A stretch of DNA of 12,239 bases, from positions 1 to 12,239 of the forward strand of contig JAISNB010000087.1 of assembly GCA_031276435.1 (NCBI GenBank). Reading direction: 5' to 3'. The position numbers were made by a program, and so were the translations under genes. The notes under the pieces are model-generated. The model searched no databases and was not told where the DNA came from. It worked only from the letters and a program-made list of their open reading frames with translations. This DNA is from Burkholderiaceae bacterium (GTDB taxonomy: Bacteria; Pseudomonadota; Gammaproteobacteria; Burkholderiales; Burkholderiaceae_C). Shown here one piece after another: positions 1 to 7,225 of the stretch (position 1 is its first letter; every line of letters starts with the position of its first letter).

Positions 1-1628
1 TTGGTTGGTTTTGGAGTGCACTTGAATTCAAAAAATTTATTGACCCATAGCATTTGATGGCTGCCATTGGCCAAATACACTTGGTCAACCGATGTATATA
101 TGTTACGGCCTTTTTGATAAGCATACTGTCCGACACTGTAGTCAAAGAAGTTGCCCTCAGCATTTTCCATGACTTCTTTATCCGTCAAGAAATCCAGACG
201 GTCGGCTGTGGTTACTGGCTTGCCACCTTCCATCCAGCCCGCTGGAGTTTCCATGGTTCCGTCAGGTTTATAGGCAATGGCTGAAACTGCGCCACTCCAG
301 GCCTCGGCCTGGTCGTAGCTAGCAGAAAATATGCCCGCCTCACTGTTGACAACGCTGCCGCCGCTGGCACCCACTGTAGACACACCGCTAACGTTTGCTG
401 TAATGATTTTTTCCAGAATAGATTTGAAAGCACCTGTCAAATCCAGTGGATCTTGTACCGCATAAAACCGACCACGTCCGTTGATGGAGGCTGCCCACAT
501 ATCAATCGTCCTATAGTTAGGATATATCTCTGGCCACAGCTTGCTGCCTGTAATAAGGTCTGGAATGGCGCCATCGAATCCATATGGAAGTTTTTCTGTA
601 GGAGACTTCAATCCCAGGCTCCCCCATCCTTGTGCAGCACTCTTGCCATAGCCTATGGAGTAAGTCACCAAATGTTGCCAGGTAGCCGGATCGTATTTTG
701 GGTTCCAGTATTTTTGAAGTTGCAGGGCATTTGCGCCAGAATAAAATAACTCGGCGTCCGATGCTGACAAATATTCCCTATCGGGCTTTATGTCATTTCC
801 GATTCCTGGCTGCAAATCCTCTGCCCAGCTTTTCAATGCCCAATCGGAAATATGCACCAATGGCATGGCAATGTGTACCTTGCCCAAATATCGGTCATTC
901 CAATCGAATTCAGGTGAATGCTTGGTTGTCCCACTCTTGAAAACGTTTGTTTGCAAATCGTTTGGATCATAAATTTTCCCATCAGGAAGCGTGTGCTTCG
1001 CCCTTGAATAAACCCCTGGCGATAAATCCAAGGAATATGGAAGCAAATCATACCATTCGCCGTCTGTTAAAACAATATGGTATGCCCGTCTACACCCGAG
1101 ATACGGCCATTCTATTTGACCAGGAATTGCTGCCCACGGACTATTGATGCCCTTGGGGGTGCGCATGTACGTATCGGCTTGACGCATCATCAAATGCGTG
1201 GCGGTGACACCACCCTTGTCATTCAAATAATTATCCACAAAATCTATGAAATTTGCCCTGTGTGTTGCATCCAGCATCTTCATGCTATTGATAGCGCCCG
1301 GCACAATGTTCTTTAAAGGAGCTTTATCCATGACTTGCCAGGCCAGGCGTATATCCCCATCCTTGACAACGGAACTGCTGCCAAAAACCTCATGCAGCGA
1401 TTTCTTGAGCAAAGCCATTTTTGACAAGCCGCCTGCAGCAGCTTCAGACATACTGCCTGAATCATCCAGAGAAAGAATCACATTGGGCGCAGGCAGCCTG
1501 CTCTGCCACACAGGTGGTGATTGCGCCAGATCCAGCTTATCAGCCAAGGCTGATGAACATGGTGCTATCCACAAACTGGCCACAGCCATGGCAAGCGCCG
1601 ATTTTTTGAACGAATTGTATTTACTCAT
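1..1628 (-). CDS. pilY1: PilY1-like type IV pilus tip adhesin/biogenesis protein, 3' end outside window
   Basis: I translated the minus strand from an ATG at 1628; 542 codons run to the left edge without a stop, so the C-terminus is missing. An AGGAG ribosome binding site lies 6 nt before the ATG. Residues 1-29 look like a Sec signal peptide (basic start, hydrophobic AMAVASLW stretch, cleavage after SSALA). A von Willebrand A-type fold follows: residues 49-60 read PNVILSLDDSGS, with a DxSxS metal-site motif at about D55-S59, and a later strand holds VLTDGEW. This arrangement is typical of the N-terminal half of PilY1, which sits at the type IV pilus tip, works with minor pilins and binds surfaces; its C-terminal beta-propeller would lie outside the window. 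No minor pilin gene (fimT, pilV, pilW, pilX) precedes it; a repeat-filled intergenic stretch does. Codon use is AT-richer than in the genes to the right. The family call is fairly secure. The exact paralogue is not, since these bacteria often carry several pilY1 copies. Confidence 0.85.
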   Translation of the reverse strand, partial: MSKYNSFKKSALAMAVASLWIAPCSSALADKLDLAQSPPVWQSRLPAPNVILSLDDSGSMSEAAAGGLSKMALLKKSLHEVFGSSSVVKDGDIRLAWQVMDKAPLKNIVPGAINSMKMLDATHRANFIDFVDNYLNDKGGVTATHLMMRQADTYMRTPKGINSPWAAIPGQIEWPYLGCRRAYHIVLTDGEWYDLLPYSLDLSPGVYSRAKHTLPDGKIYDPNDLQTNVFKSGTTKHSPEFDWNDRYLGKVHIAMPLVHISDWALKSWAEDLQPGIGNDIKPDREYLSASDAELFYSGANALQLQKYWNPKYDPATWQHLVTYSIGYGKSAAQGWGSLGLKSPTEKLPYGFDGAIPDLITGSKLWPEIYPNYRTIDMWAASINGRGRFYAVQDPLDLTGAFKSILEKIITANVSGVSTVGASGGSVVNSEAGIFSASYDQAEAWSGAVSAIAYKPDGTMETPAGWMEGGKPVTTADRLDFLTDKEVMENAEGNFFDYSVGQYAYQKGRNIYTSVDQVYLANGSHQMLWVNKFFEFKCTPKPT

Positions 1629-1821
1629 GATTTTCTCCTAACAAATTAACAAAGCAGCTCACTCAAACCATCAACCCTTGAAACGCATAACCTTCTTACC
1701 AAAATTTTTAGTGCGTCTTAAACTTATATATACGCTAAAACACCGTAATTTCTGTAAATGACGCGTGACTGCTCGGTCAAGGTAATGAAGGCAATGACAT
1801 GGACAATAAAGCTTCCGCACA

Positions 1822-1876
1822 AAATGAAAGACTGGATTGCTTCCTGCCGCGCCTTTGGCTCGCGGGCGTAATGACA
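1822..1876 (+). repeat. Dispersed intergenic repeat, TGGATTGC...TAATGACA type
   Basis: The stretch contains AATGAAAG followed by TGGATTGC and, about 30 nt later, TAATGACA. The same arrangement (AAATGAAAG, TGGATTGC, then CGCAATGACG) recurs in the other gene-poor stretch at 11462-11514, and an inverted copy is at 1944-1977. Short palindromic intergenic repeats ending in TGGATTGC / GCAATGACG are widespread in proteobacterial genomes. This copy is diverged and carries no gene. Confidence 0.5.
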
Positions 1877-1943
1877 GAATGTGCCGTGAGCGCAATAACG
1901 GGACGGACGGATGCCCGCCGCAACGAACCCGCCCCAAAATCTT

Positions 1944-1977
1944 CGTCATTGCGAGGATTGGAAGCGATGCAGTAACC
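1944..1977 (-). repeat. Dispersed intergenic repeat, inverted copy
   Basis: CGTCATTGCGAGGATTGG opens this copy, which reads in the opposite direction to the copy at 1833-1876. The two form a loose inverted pair about 65 nt apart, so a transcript across them could fold. The copy is diverged and partial. Confidence 0.45.
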
Positions 1978-2046
1978 CCCACCGCCGCGTCCATGCGACG
2001 CGAATGCGCCCATTCATTCCCTTGCCCTAGGGAGAAATCTGGCCCA

Positions 2047-2229
2047 CTCAAACAGGAGGAATTCATCCGGTTGAGCCAGCAGAGGGAAGATACAAGGCTC
2101 GCGTGAAGTGCCTGGTGAGGGGTACTTGTGTGTGCGCACGCTTCGCGCTGAAAGCACAGTGGCAGATGCCCTCGCCTGCTAGAGCACCTTCTTGCCAACA
2201 AATGAGAGAGTAAATCGCCCAAACGGAAG
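2047..2229. repeat. Long dispersed repeat, copy 1 (partner at 11227-11470)
   Basis: Three blocks recur in the same order and orientation in the second gene-poor stretch. Block 1 (2047-2098) matches 11227-11278 without gaps at 42 of 52 bases by my count, including CTCAAACAG at its start and GGAAGATACAAGG near its end. Block 2, GGTGAGGGGTA (2114-2124), matches 11439-11449. Block 3, TCGCCCAAACGGAAG (2215-2229), matches 11456-11470 with two differences. Spacing between blocks differs, so each copy has gained or lost inserts. Confidence 0.6.
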
Positions 2230-2403
2230 TCGATGGGCAACCTCAGCGGGCGTCTTTGGAAACGCCCTGATTGGATGTCTGGTTTGGAGAGGCTGCGTGC
2301 GTGTGCTGGCGTATGTGCCAACGCACTGGGGAAGTTGCCTGCAACAGCCAGCGGGCTGTCAACCGCCGCCGATGCATACTTAAGAACTATACAATCAAGG
2401 CCA

Positions 2404-2428
2404 AAAAAGTATTTTATGAATACTTTTT
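2404..2428. repeat. Perfect 10-bp AT-rich inverted repeat
   Basis: AAAAAGTATT (2404-2413) and AATACTTTTT (2419-2428) are exact reverse complements separated by TTATG. The A-rich left arm and T-rich right arm would work as a weak bidirectional terminator or as an operator-like site. It lies in a short AT-rich island, 10 bp before a C13 run. No gene start lies close enough to assign a role. Confidence 0.6.
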
Positions 2429-2438
2429 GTCTAAAACA

Positions 2439-2451
2439 CCCCCCCCCCCCC
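2439..2451 (+). repeat. Poly-C homopolymer run (C13)
   Basis: Thirteen consecutive C residues are followed by TGGGG. Runs this long change length easily during replication, and the copy number given here could also be a sequencing estimate. A TACAAT box lies 26 bp downstream (2478-2483), with no clear -35 and no gene behind it. Confidence 0.7.
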
Positions 2452-2604
2452 TGGGGTTATTTTTAATACTTTAGCACTACAATCTCGGCCGAGCGGCTCT
2501 TGCCCGAGGAAGAAAGATTGCATGTGCCTTACTTTTGTAACCAACTGTGCCTCCTTGGCAGTAGATTTGCTTCATTTTTACCCAGTCCGTATCGACCCGC
2601 AAGG

Positions 2605-2636
2605 CCGTTCATCCGCTCAAACACACCGTTCATCCG
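2605..2636. repeat. Two direct repeats CCGTTCATCCG, 21-bp period
   Basis: CCGTTCATCCG occurs exactly at 2605-2615 and 2626-2636. The 21-bp period equals two helical turns, so a protein could bind both copies on one face of the DNA. No gene start lies nearby and chance duplication is possible. Confidence 0.4.
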
Positions 2637-2939
2637 TCTGGGGCGCAATTTTTCGCTGTTGCCAGTTTCAAACCTCTTGCAAGGCGGTGCTGATGCGGAC
2701 ACGACGGCGCGCAGGCACTTTGCGATTTGAAACGATCCGCATGCGCTGACGCAAACTGGCCCTGGCGCTTGAAAAAACAGCTTAGCGCAGCGCCAGCGTG
2801 AGAGATTGGGACGCACGCGTGCCATGCGTTGTTGTGCGCAGAAGATGATGCGCAGGGCGTGAAGAACACCCGACCGGATACACGGCGCGCCCGGCGGCGG
2901 CGCACGCACGCATTGAATGACAGCGCAGTCGCAGTCCGC

Positions 2940-3386
2940 TCAACCCTTGCCGGTCGAGCCGTAGCCGCCTTCGCCACGCTGGCTGGCCGGGAAATCGGTA
3001 ACGATGTTCAATTCGGCCTGCATCACGGGCACGATCACCAGTTGCGCGATGCGCTCCATGGGCGCGACGGTAAAGGCCGTGGCACTGCGGTTCCAAGCGC
3101 TCAGCATGAGCTGGCCCTGGTAGTCGCTGTCGATCAGGCCCACCAGGTTGCCCAGCACGATGCCATGTTTGTGCCCCAGGCCCGAGCGCGGCAAGATCAG
3201 CGCCGCGTAGCCGGGATCGGCCAGGTGAATGGCCATGCCCGTGGGCACCAGTTGCCAGGCGCCGGGGAGCAGTTCGAGCGGCGCATCCACACAAGCGCGC
3301 AAGTCCAATCCGGCGCTGCCCGGTGTGGCATAGGCTGGCATTTGCGCGCGCAGGCGCTGATCCAGAATTTTGACGTCCAGTTTCAT
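2940..3386 (-). CDS. dut: dUTP diphosphatase (dUTPase)
   Basis: The 148-residue product hydrolyses dUTP to dUMP and pyrophosphate, keeping uracil out of DNA and supplying dUMP for thymidylate synthesis; the family forms a cytoplasmic homotrimer. All five family motifs are visible: PGSAGLDLRA (22-31), PRSGLGHKHG (66-75), GLIDSDYQG (83-91, likely catalytic Asp86), ERIAQLVI (111-118) and the C-terminal arm RGEGGYGSTG (137-146). The reading frame is open for 20 codons upstream, but the ATG at 3386 (MKLDVKILDQ) gives the usual family length. It has no clear Shine-Dalgarno; a TACGCT box (3399-3394, minus strand) lies 7 nt before the ATG. The gene follows rnhA on the same strand after 136 bp. In many proteobacteria dnaQ is beside rnhA; it is not here. 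Confidence 0.95.
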   Translation of the reverse strand: MKLDVKILDQRLRAQMPAYATPGSAGLDLRACVDAPLELLPGAWQLVPTGMAIHLADPGYAALILPRSGLGHKHGIVLGNLVGLIDSDYQGQLMLSAWNRSATAFTVAPMERIAQLVIVPVMQAELNIVTDFPASQRGEGGYGSTGKG

Positions 3387-3522
3387 GCGCGCGAGCGTAG
3401 CAGACTTGGGCCGCGGGCGGCGTTTTTTCAGCGCGATGGAAAACACGGCATGGCAGGCTGCCCTGCGACAGCGCGCCAGCCGGGCCGGGCAAGAAGCCGG
3501 GGTGCCCGCCGCTACCGCCTGC

Positions 3523-3999
3523 TCAATGCGTCGCCTGGTCGGCCCGCGCCTGATTGACTGGTGCCTGCCGCGGCACGCCCTGGTTGGCGAGCGCGTCGGC
3601 GCGCTCGTTGCCGGGGTTGCCCGCGTGGCCCTTGACCCAGTGCCACTGGATCTGGTGGCCGCCGCCGCTGACCAGTGCGTCCAGCCGTTTCCACAGGTCC
3701 ACGTTTTTCACTGGTTGTTTGCTGGCCGTGCGCCAGTTTTTGGCCTTCCAGCCATGAATCCATGTGGTGATGCCCTGGCGCACGTATTGGCTGTCAAGGT
3801 ATATGTCCAGCACGCACGGGCGTTTGATGGCTTGCAGCGCCTCGATGACGGCTTGCAGTTCCATGCGGTTGTTGGTGGTCAGCATCTCGCCGCCAGACAG
3901 TTCTTTTTCATGCGTGCCCGCGCGCAGCAGCGCGCCCCATCCGCCGGGGCCGGGGTTGCCTTTGCAAGCGCCATCGGCATAGATTTCAATGTGTTTCAC
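3523..3999 (-). CDS. rnhA: Ribonuclease HI
   Basis: The enzyme cuts the RNA strand of RNA:DNA hybrids and removes R-loops and primer RNA. From a GTG at 3999 the product is 158 residues, close to the 155 of E. coli RNase HI. The acidic and histidine active-site set is complete: Asp9 in YADGACKGNPG, Glu47 in NNRMELQA, Asp69 in YLDSQYV, His125 in VKGHAGNPGNERAD and Asp135. The frame stays open upstream to 4191, but that extension is the antisense-like continuation through the methyltransferase gene and has no family resemblance, so the GTG start is preferred. The start overlaps the last 14 bp of the methyltransferase gene (3986-3999), which suggests translational coupling. E. coli also keeps gloB, yafS and rnhA together, though with rnhA in the opposite orientation. 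Confidence 0.93.
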   Translation of the reverse strand: MKHIEIYADGACKGNPGPGGWGALLRAGTHEKELSGGEMLTTNNRMELQAVIEALQAIKRPCVLDIYLDSQYVRQGITTWIHGWKAKNWRTASKQPVKNVDLWKRLDALVSGGGHQIQWHWVKGHAGNPGNERADALANQGVPRQAPVNQARADQATH

Positions 4000-4807
4000 A
4001 GTTGTTTTGAGCAGGTGCGCGGGCCGGGCCAGCGCGGCCCGCGATGGAGACAGGGGCTGCGGCCACTTTGGGCGCGGCCAGCCAGGCCGGGCCGACCAAG
4101 GTGGCGCCTTGCGTGCGCTTGACGGCCAGCACGCAGTAGGCGGCCCCAAGAAACGGGTACCAGCGCCGTCCCGCTTTTTCCAGCCAGGCAAAGCGTTCCA
4201 GCGCCCTGACCGAGCGCACAGCCGGTTGCCAGCAGCCGTAGGCGATGGACTCTACTTCAAACTCCAGCAGACGCAGCCAGTCGCGCAGGCGCTGCGGGCT
4301 GATGAATTCGCCCACATCGGGCAAATACAGCCTGCGCTCCAGCCCCAGCCGGCGCCATTGCCGGGCGCGCCATTGCCTGAAGCCCCACAGGCTGAGCGGG
4401 TTAATGCCGGTGATGGCCACTTTGCCTTCGTGCACCAGTACGCGCTGCACTTCGCGCAGGCTGGCGTGCGGGTTGCGGCTCAATTCCAGCGTGTGCGGCA
4501 AGACGACCAGATCCAGGCTTTCGGCGGGAAAAGGCAGCGCCGCCGGATCGGCCACCAAAGCCACGCGCGCGCGGGTGGCGCCCGTGCTTGTCGCCCCGGT
4601 CTGCGCTTGCCGCGGCGCATCCTGGCTGCCGAGCGCCAGCCAGCGATGCGGCATGCGGTTGGCGGCCAGCGCGTCCATGTCCGCCAGGCCAAGCTGCAAG
4701 GCGTGGTAGCCAAACACGTCGGCCAGCGCGGCGTCCAGTTGCGCCCGCTCCCAGATCATCGCGTGTTGGCCGGCAGGGGTCTGAACCCAGTCGTAAAGCC
4801 CAGTCAT
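3986..4807 (-). CDS. YafS-like SAM-dependent methyltransferase (Methyltransf_11 type)
   Basis: A 273-residue class I methyltransferase-like protein encoded between gloB and rnhA, the position of yafS in E. coli. The ATG at 4807 (MTGLYDWVQTPAGQ) is chosen because the frame upstream would run through gloB in antisense. The core region LPFPAESLDLVVLPHTLELS (91-110), then LREVQRVLVHEGKVAITG (117-134) and NPLSLWG, is the post-motif-I part typical of Methyltransf_11 proteins. The glycine-rich SAM loop, usually DxGxGxG, is reduced to LQLGLAD at about 37-43. The substrate is unknown; the conserved neighbourhood does not reveal it. The C-terminus from about 234 is an Ala/Pro-rich tail that may be poorly structured. 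It is divergent from gloB, with 33 bp between the two start codons, and overlaps rnhA by 14 bp. Confidence 0.82.
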   Translation of the reverse strand: MTGLYDWVQTPAGQHAMIWERAQLDAALADVFGYHALQLGLADMDALAANRMPHRWLALGSQDAPRQAQTGATSTGATRARVALVADPAALPFPAESLDLVVLPHTLELSRNPHASLREVQRVLVHEGKVAITGINPLSLWGFRQWRARQWRRLGLERRLYLPDVGEFISPQRLRDWLRLLEFEVESIAYGCWQPAVRSVRALERFAWLEKAGRRWYPFLGAAYCVLAVKRTQGATLVGPAWLAAPKVAAAPVSIAGRAGPARAPAQNNCETH

Positions 4808-4825
4808 GCTGCAAGCAGCGCCTTC

Positions 4826-4831
4826 TATAAT
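4826..4831 (+). promoter_or_regulatory. Putative -10 box of gloB (TATAAT)
   Basis: A perfect TATAAT lies in the 33-bp gap between the divergent methyltransferase and gloB start codons. Only 9 nt separate it from the gloB ATG, so a start about 7 nt downstream would give an mRNA with almost no leader. I see no good -35 box at the expected distance and no Shine-Dalgarno before the ATG, so the box could also be chance. Confidence 0.45.
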
Positions 4832-4840
4832 TTGCGCGTC

Positions 4841-5629
4841 ATGGAATTGATAGCACTGCCTGCGCTGAGCGACAACTACATCTGGTTGCTGCACAACGGC
4901 ACGCAAGCTCTGGCGGTAGACCCCGGACAGGCGCAACCCGTGCAAAACGCACTGCAAGCGCATGGCCTTGAGCTTGCCTGCATTCTAGTCACGCACCATC
5001 ACACCGACCACACGGGCGGCGTGGCCGCTTTGCGCGCCGCCACTGGCGCGGCCGTGTTTGGCCCGGCCCACGCGGCCATGCCCGCTGCCGTGCCTTTGAG
5101 CCGCGTTGCCGATGGCTCCCGGGTGCGGGCGCTGGGGCTGTGCTTTGAGGTGCTGGACGTGCCGGGCCACACAAGTGGCGATGTGGCCTATTTTTGCGCC
5201 GATGTGGATGGCGCCGGTTTGCTGTTCAGCGGCGACACGCTGTTTTCTGCCGGTTGTGGCCGGGTGTTTGAAGGCACGCCCGCGCAAATGCTGGCCGCGC
5301 TGGATCGGCTGGCCGCCCTGCCCGGCCATACGCGCGTGTGCTGTGCGCATGAGTACACACTGGATAATCTGCGTTTTGCGCTGGCGGTGGAGCCGGGCAA
5401 CAGCGCGCTGGCCGCCCATCTGCGCCATTGCGAGCCGTTGCGCCAGCAGGGCAAGCCCACGCTGCCATCGACCATTGCGCTGGAGCGCGCCATCAATCCC
5501 TTTCTTCGCAGCCGCCAGGCCAGCGTCGCGCAAGCCGTTTGCGCGCACGCGCCGCCCGGCAGCATCCAGACAACCGATGAAGTGGCGGTGTTTGCCGCCC
5601 TTCGAGAATGGAAGAACAATTTCAAATGA
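4841..5629 (+). CDS. gloB: Hydroxyacylglutathione hydrolase (glyoxalase II)
   Basis: The 262-residue enzyme hydrolyses S-D-lactoylglutathione to D-lactate and glutathione, the second step of methylglyoxal detoxification in the cytoplasm. It is a metallo-beta-lactamase-fold protein with the full binuclear metal set: THHHTDH at 51-57 (ligands His52, His54, Asp56, His57), His110 in VPGHTSG, Asp132 in SGDTLFSAGCGRVFEGT, and His170 in CAHEYTLDNLRFA. The C-terminal helical part, with NPFLRS, contributes the glutathione-binding region in this family. The length is near that of E. coli GloB (251). The frame is open far upstream, but the ATG at 4841 gives the normal start MELIALPALSDNYIW. The stop overlaps the mltD start as ATGA (5626-5629), so the two genes are probably cotranscribed. 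Confidence 0.95.
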   Translation: MELIALPALSDNYIWLLHNGTQALAVDPGQAQPVQNALQAHGLELACILVTHHHTDHTGGVAALRAATGAAVFGPAHAAMPAAVPLSRVADGSRVRALGLCFEVLDVPGHTSGDVAYFCADVDGAGLLFSGDTLFSAGCGRVFEGTPAQMLAALDRLAALPGHTRVCCAHEYTLDNLRFALAVEPGNSALAAHLRHCEPLRQQGKPTLPSTIALERAINPFLRSRQASVAQAVCAHAPPGSIQTTDEVAVFAALREWKNNFK

Positions 5630-7149
5630 AATTCGCTTGCGCCCTGGCGCTGGCCGCCAGCATCTGGCTGTCCGGCTGCGTCGCCATCACAGAGGCCATC
5701 ATCATTGCGCCCTCTGGCGACACCACCACCATCAGCAGCAGCAACAGTGGCGGCGACGGCAATGCGCCAGACGCCGCCATCGCCTCGGCCAATGCCATGC
5801 CGCCGGTGCCCATGTGGGAGGTCAACTCCGCTGGCGTGGCCAGCCTGTCGGCTCCCGTTGATTTGTGGGATCGCATCCGGCGCGGCTTTGCCATGCCCGA
5901 TCTGGACGACGAACTGGTGCTCAAGCAGCAGACCTGGTATGCCCGGCAGCCCGATTACATCCGACGCATGACCGAACGCTCGCGCATGTACCTGTTTCAC
6001 GTGGTCGAAGAGCTGGAACTGCGCGGCATGCCGACCGAACTGGCGCTGCTGCCGTTTGTGGAATCGGCTTTCAACCCCAACGCGGTTTCCAAAGCCAAGG
6101 CCGCGGGCATATGGCAATTCATGCCCGCCACGGGCAAGAGCTTCGATCTGCGCCAGAACGCCTTCCGCGACGACCGGCGCGACGTGCTCAACTCCACCCG
6201 CGCGGCACTCGATTACCTGCAAAAACTCTACGGCATGTTTGGCGACTGGCACTTGGCGCTGGCCGCCTACAACTGGGGTGAAGGCAGCGTCAGCCGCGCC
6301 ATCGCCAAAAACCAGCAAGCCGGGCTGAAAACGGGTTACAGCGATCTGGGCATGCCCGCCGAAACCCGCAATTACGTGCCCAAATTGCAGGCCATCAAGA
6401 ACATCGTGGCCGACCCGCAGGCTTTCCAGACCACTTTGCCCGACATCGGCAATCACCCTTTCTTCGATACGGTGGACATCACCAGTGACATCGACGCAGA
6501 GGTGGCGGCCCGCCTGGCCGAAGTGCGCATCGAGGACTTTCAGGCCCTCAACCCCTCGCACCGCAAGCCGGTGATCTTTGCCACCGGCACGCCGCAGGTG
6601 CTGCTGCCCTGGGACAATGCGGCGCTGTTCAAGAAAAACCTGGCCGCCAGCGATCCGGCCAAGCTGGCGTCGTGGACAGCGTGGGTCGCGCCAGCAACCC
6701 TGTCCATCAGCGAGGCGGCCAAGAAAGTGGGCATGAGCGTCGATCAATTCCGCGCCGTCAACGACATTCCCAAAGGCATGCGCATCAAGGCTGGTTCCAC
6801 CCTGCTGGTGCCGCGCGCCAAAAACGCCACAACGCCGGTGGCCAGCCATGTGGTCAACAACGCCCGCGTGGCCTATGCGCCTGAAGTCGTGCTGCGGCGC
6901 GTGACGGTGCGCGCGCGCAAGGGCGACACCGTGGCCCGCCTGGCGGCCCGCTACGACTTGCCCGCCCAAACCGTGGCAAGCTGGAACAAGACCCGTGTGA
7001 GCGCCAGCTTCAAGACCGGGCAGGCCGTTTACCTGTATCTGCCCAAACGCGCCACAACCAGTACGGCCAGGGCCAGCATCAAGAAAACGGTGGTCAAAAA
7101 ACCCATACCTGCCAGCCCCAAAAAAACCGCTGTCGCGAAGAAGCCTTGA
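5626..7149 (+). CDS. mltD: Membrane-bound lytic murein transglycosylase D, lipoprotein
   Basis: The 507-residue protein cleaves the glycan strands of peptidoglycan with formation of 1,6-anhydro-muropeptides. The ATG at 5626 gives a lipoprotein signal peptide with lipobox LSGC, so Cys18 should be acylated and the protein anchored to a membrane facing the periplasm. Residues 19-65 form a Ser/Ala/Gly-rich linker. The SLT domain covers roughly 125-265: catalytic Glu146 in LLPFVESAFNP, then AAGIWQFMPATG and AAYNWGEGSV (213-222). Two LysM-like repeats follow, a diverged one at about 358-397 (LSISEAAKKVGMSVDQF...) and a clearer one at about 426-474 (VRARKGDTVARLAARYDL...). The C-terminal tail is Lys/Pro-rich and probably disordered. 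The start codon overlaps the gloB stop; GGAAG 11 nt upstream may serve as ribosome binding site. An in-frame ATG at 5608 would give six extra residues before the signal peptide and is less likely. Confidence 0.93.
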   Translation: MKFACALALAASIWLSGCVAITEAIIIAPSGDTTTISSSNSGGDGNAPDAAIASANAMPPVPMWEVNSAGVASLSAPVDLWDRIRRGFAMPDLDDELVLKQQTWYARQPDYIRRMTERSRMYLFHVVEELELRGMPTELALLPFVESAFNPNAVSKAKAAGIWQFMPATGKSFDLRQNAFRDDRRDVLNSTRAALDYLQKLYGMFGDWHLALAAYNWGEGSVSRAIAKNQQAGLKTGYSDLGMPAETRNYVPKLQAIKNIVADPQAFQTTLPDIGNHPFFDTVDITSDIDAEVAARLAEVRIEDFQALNPSHRKPVIFATGTPQVLLPWDNAALFKKNLAASDPAKLASWTAWVAPATLSISEAAKKVGMSVDQFRAVNDIPKGMRIKAGSTLLVPRAKNATTPVASHVVNNARVAYAPEVVLRRVTVRARKGDTVARLAARYDLPAQTVASWNKTRVSASFKTGQAVYLYLPKRATTSTARASIKKTVVKKPIPASPKKTAVAKKP

Positions 7150-7225
7150 AATCGTCGCGGGTTTGAAAAGACAGCGCGCGCCGCGCGCCCGCCCGCCTCT
7201 GGCACGACTTCCGGGGAAAGCGCCG

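Larger units (their letters stand above)
1629..2939. other. Gene-poor stretch between pilY1-like gene and dut
   Basis: I see no convincing gene here. Open frames on both strands lack good ribosome binding sites, recognisable motifs and consistent composition, and the longest (minus, 1671-2321) runs through dispersed repeats. Positions 1629-1760, just upstream of the pilY1-like start, are AT-rich (for example TATATA near 1726 and, on the minus strand, TTTACA at 1758-1753) and probably hold its promoter, though no pair with standard spacing stands out. The rest holds diverged repeats (1822-2229), an AT-rich inverted repeat with a poly-C run (2404-2451), an isolated TACAAT box (2478-2483) with no gene behind it, and two direct repeats (2605-2636). 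A 7-bp inverted repeat TGGCGCT/AGCGCCA (2763-2769, 2789-2795) lies downstream of dut, but it has a 19-nt loop and no T run after the stem, so I do not call it a terminator. Confidence 0.55.

Noticed and set aside
1671..2321. Open frame on the minus strand upstream of pilY1
   Set aside because: It runs through diverged dispersed repeats, ends only about 40 bp upstream of the pilY1-like start in the promoter region, and has no protein-like sequence pattern.
2763..2795. Rho-independent terminator after dut
   Set aside because: The 7-bp stem has a 19-nt loop with the T run inside the loop on the minus strand, not after the stem.
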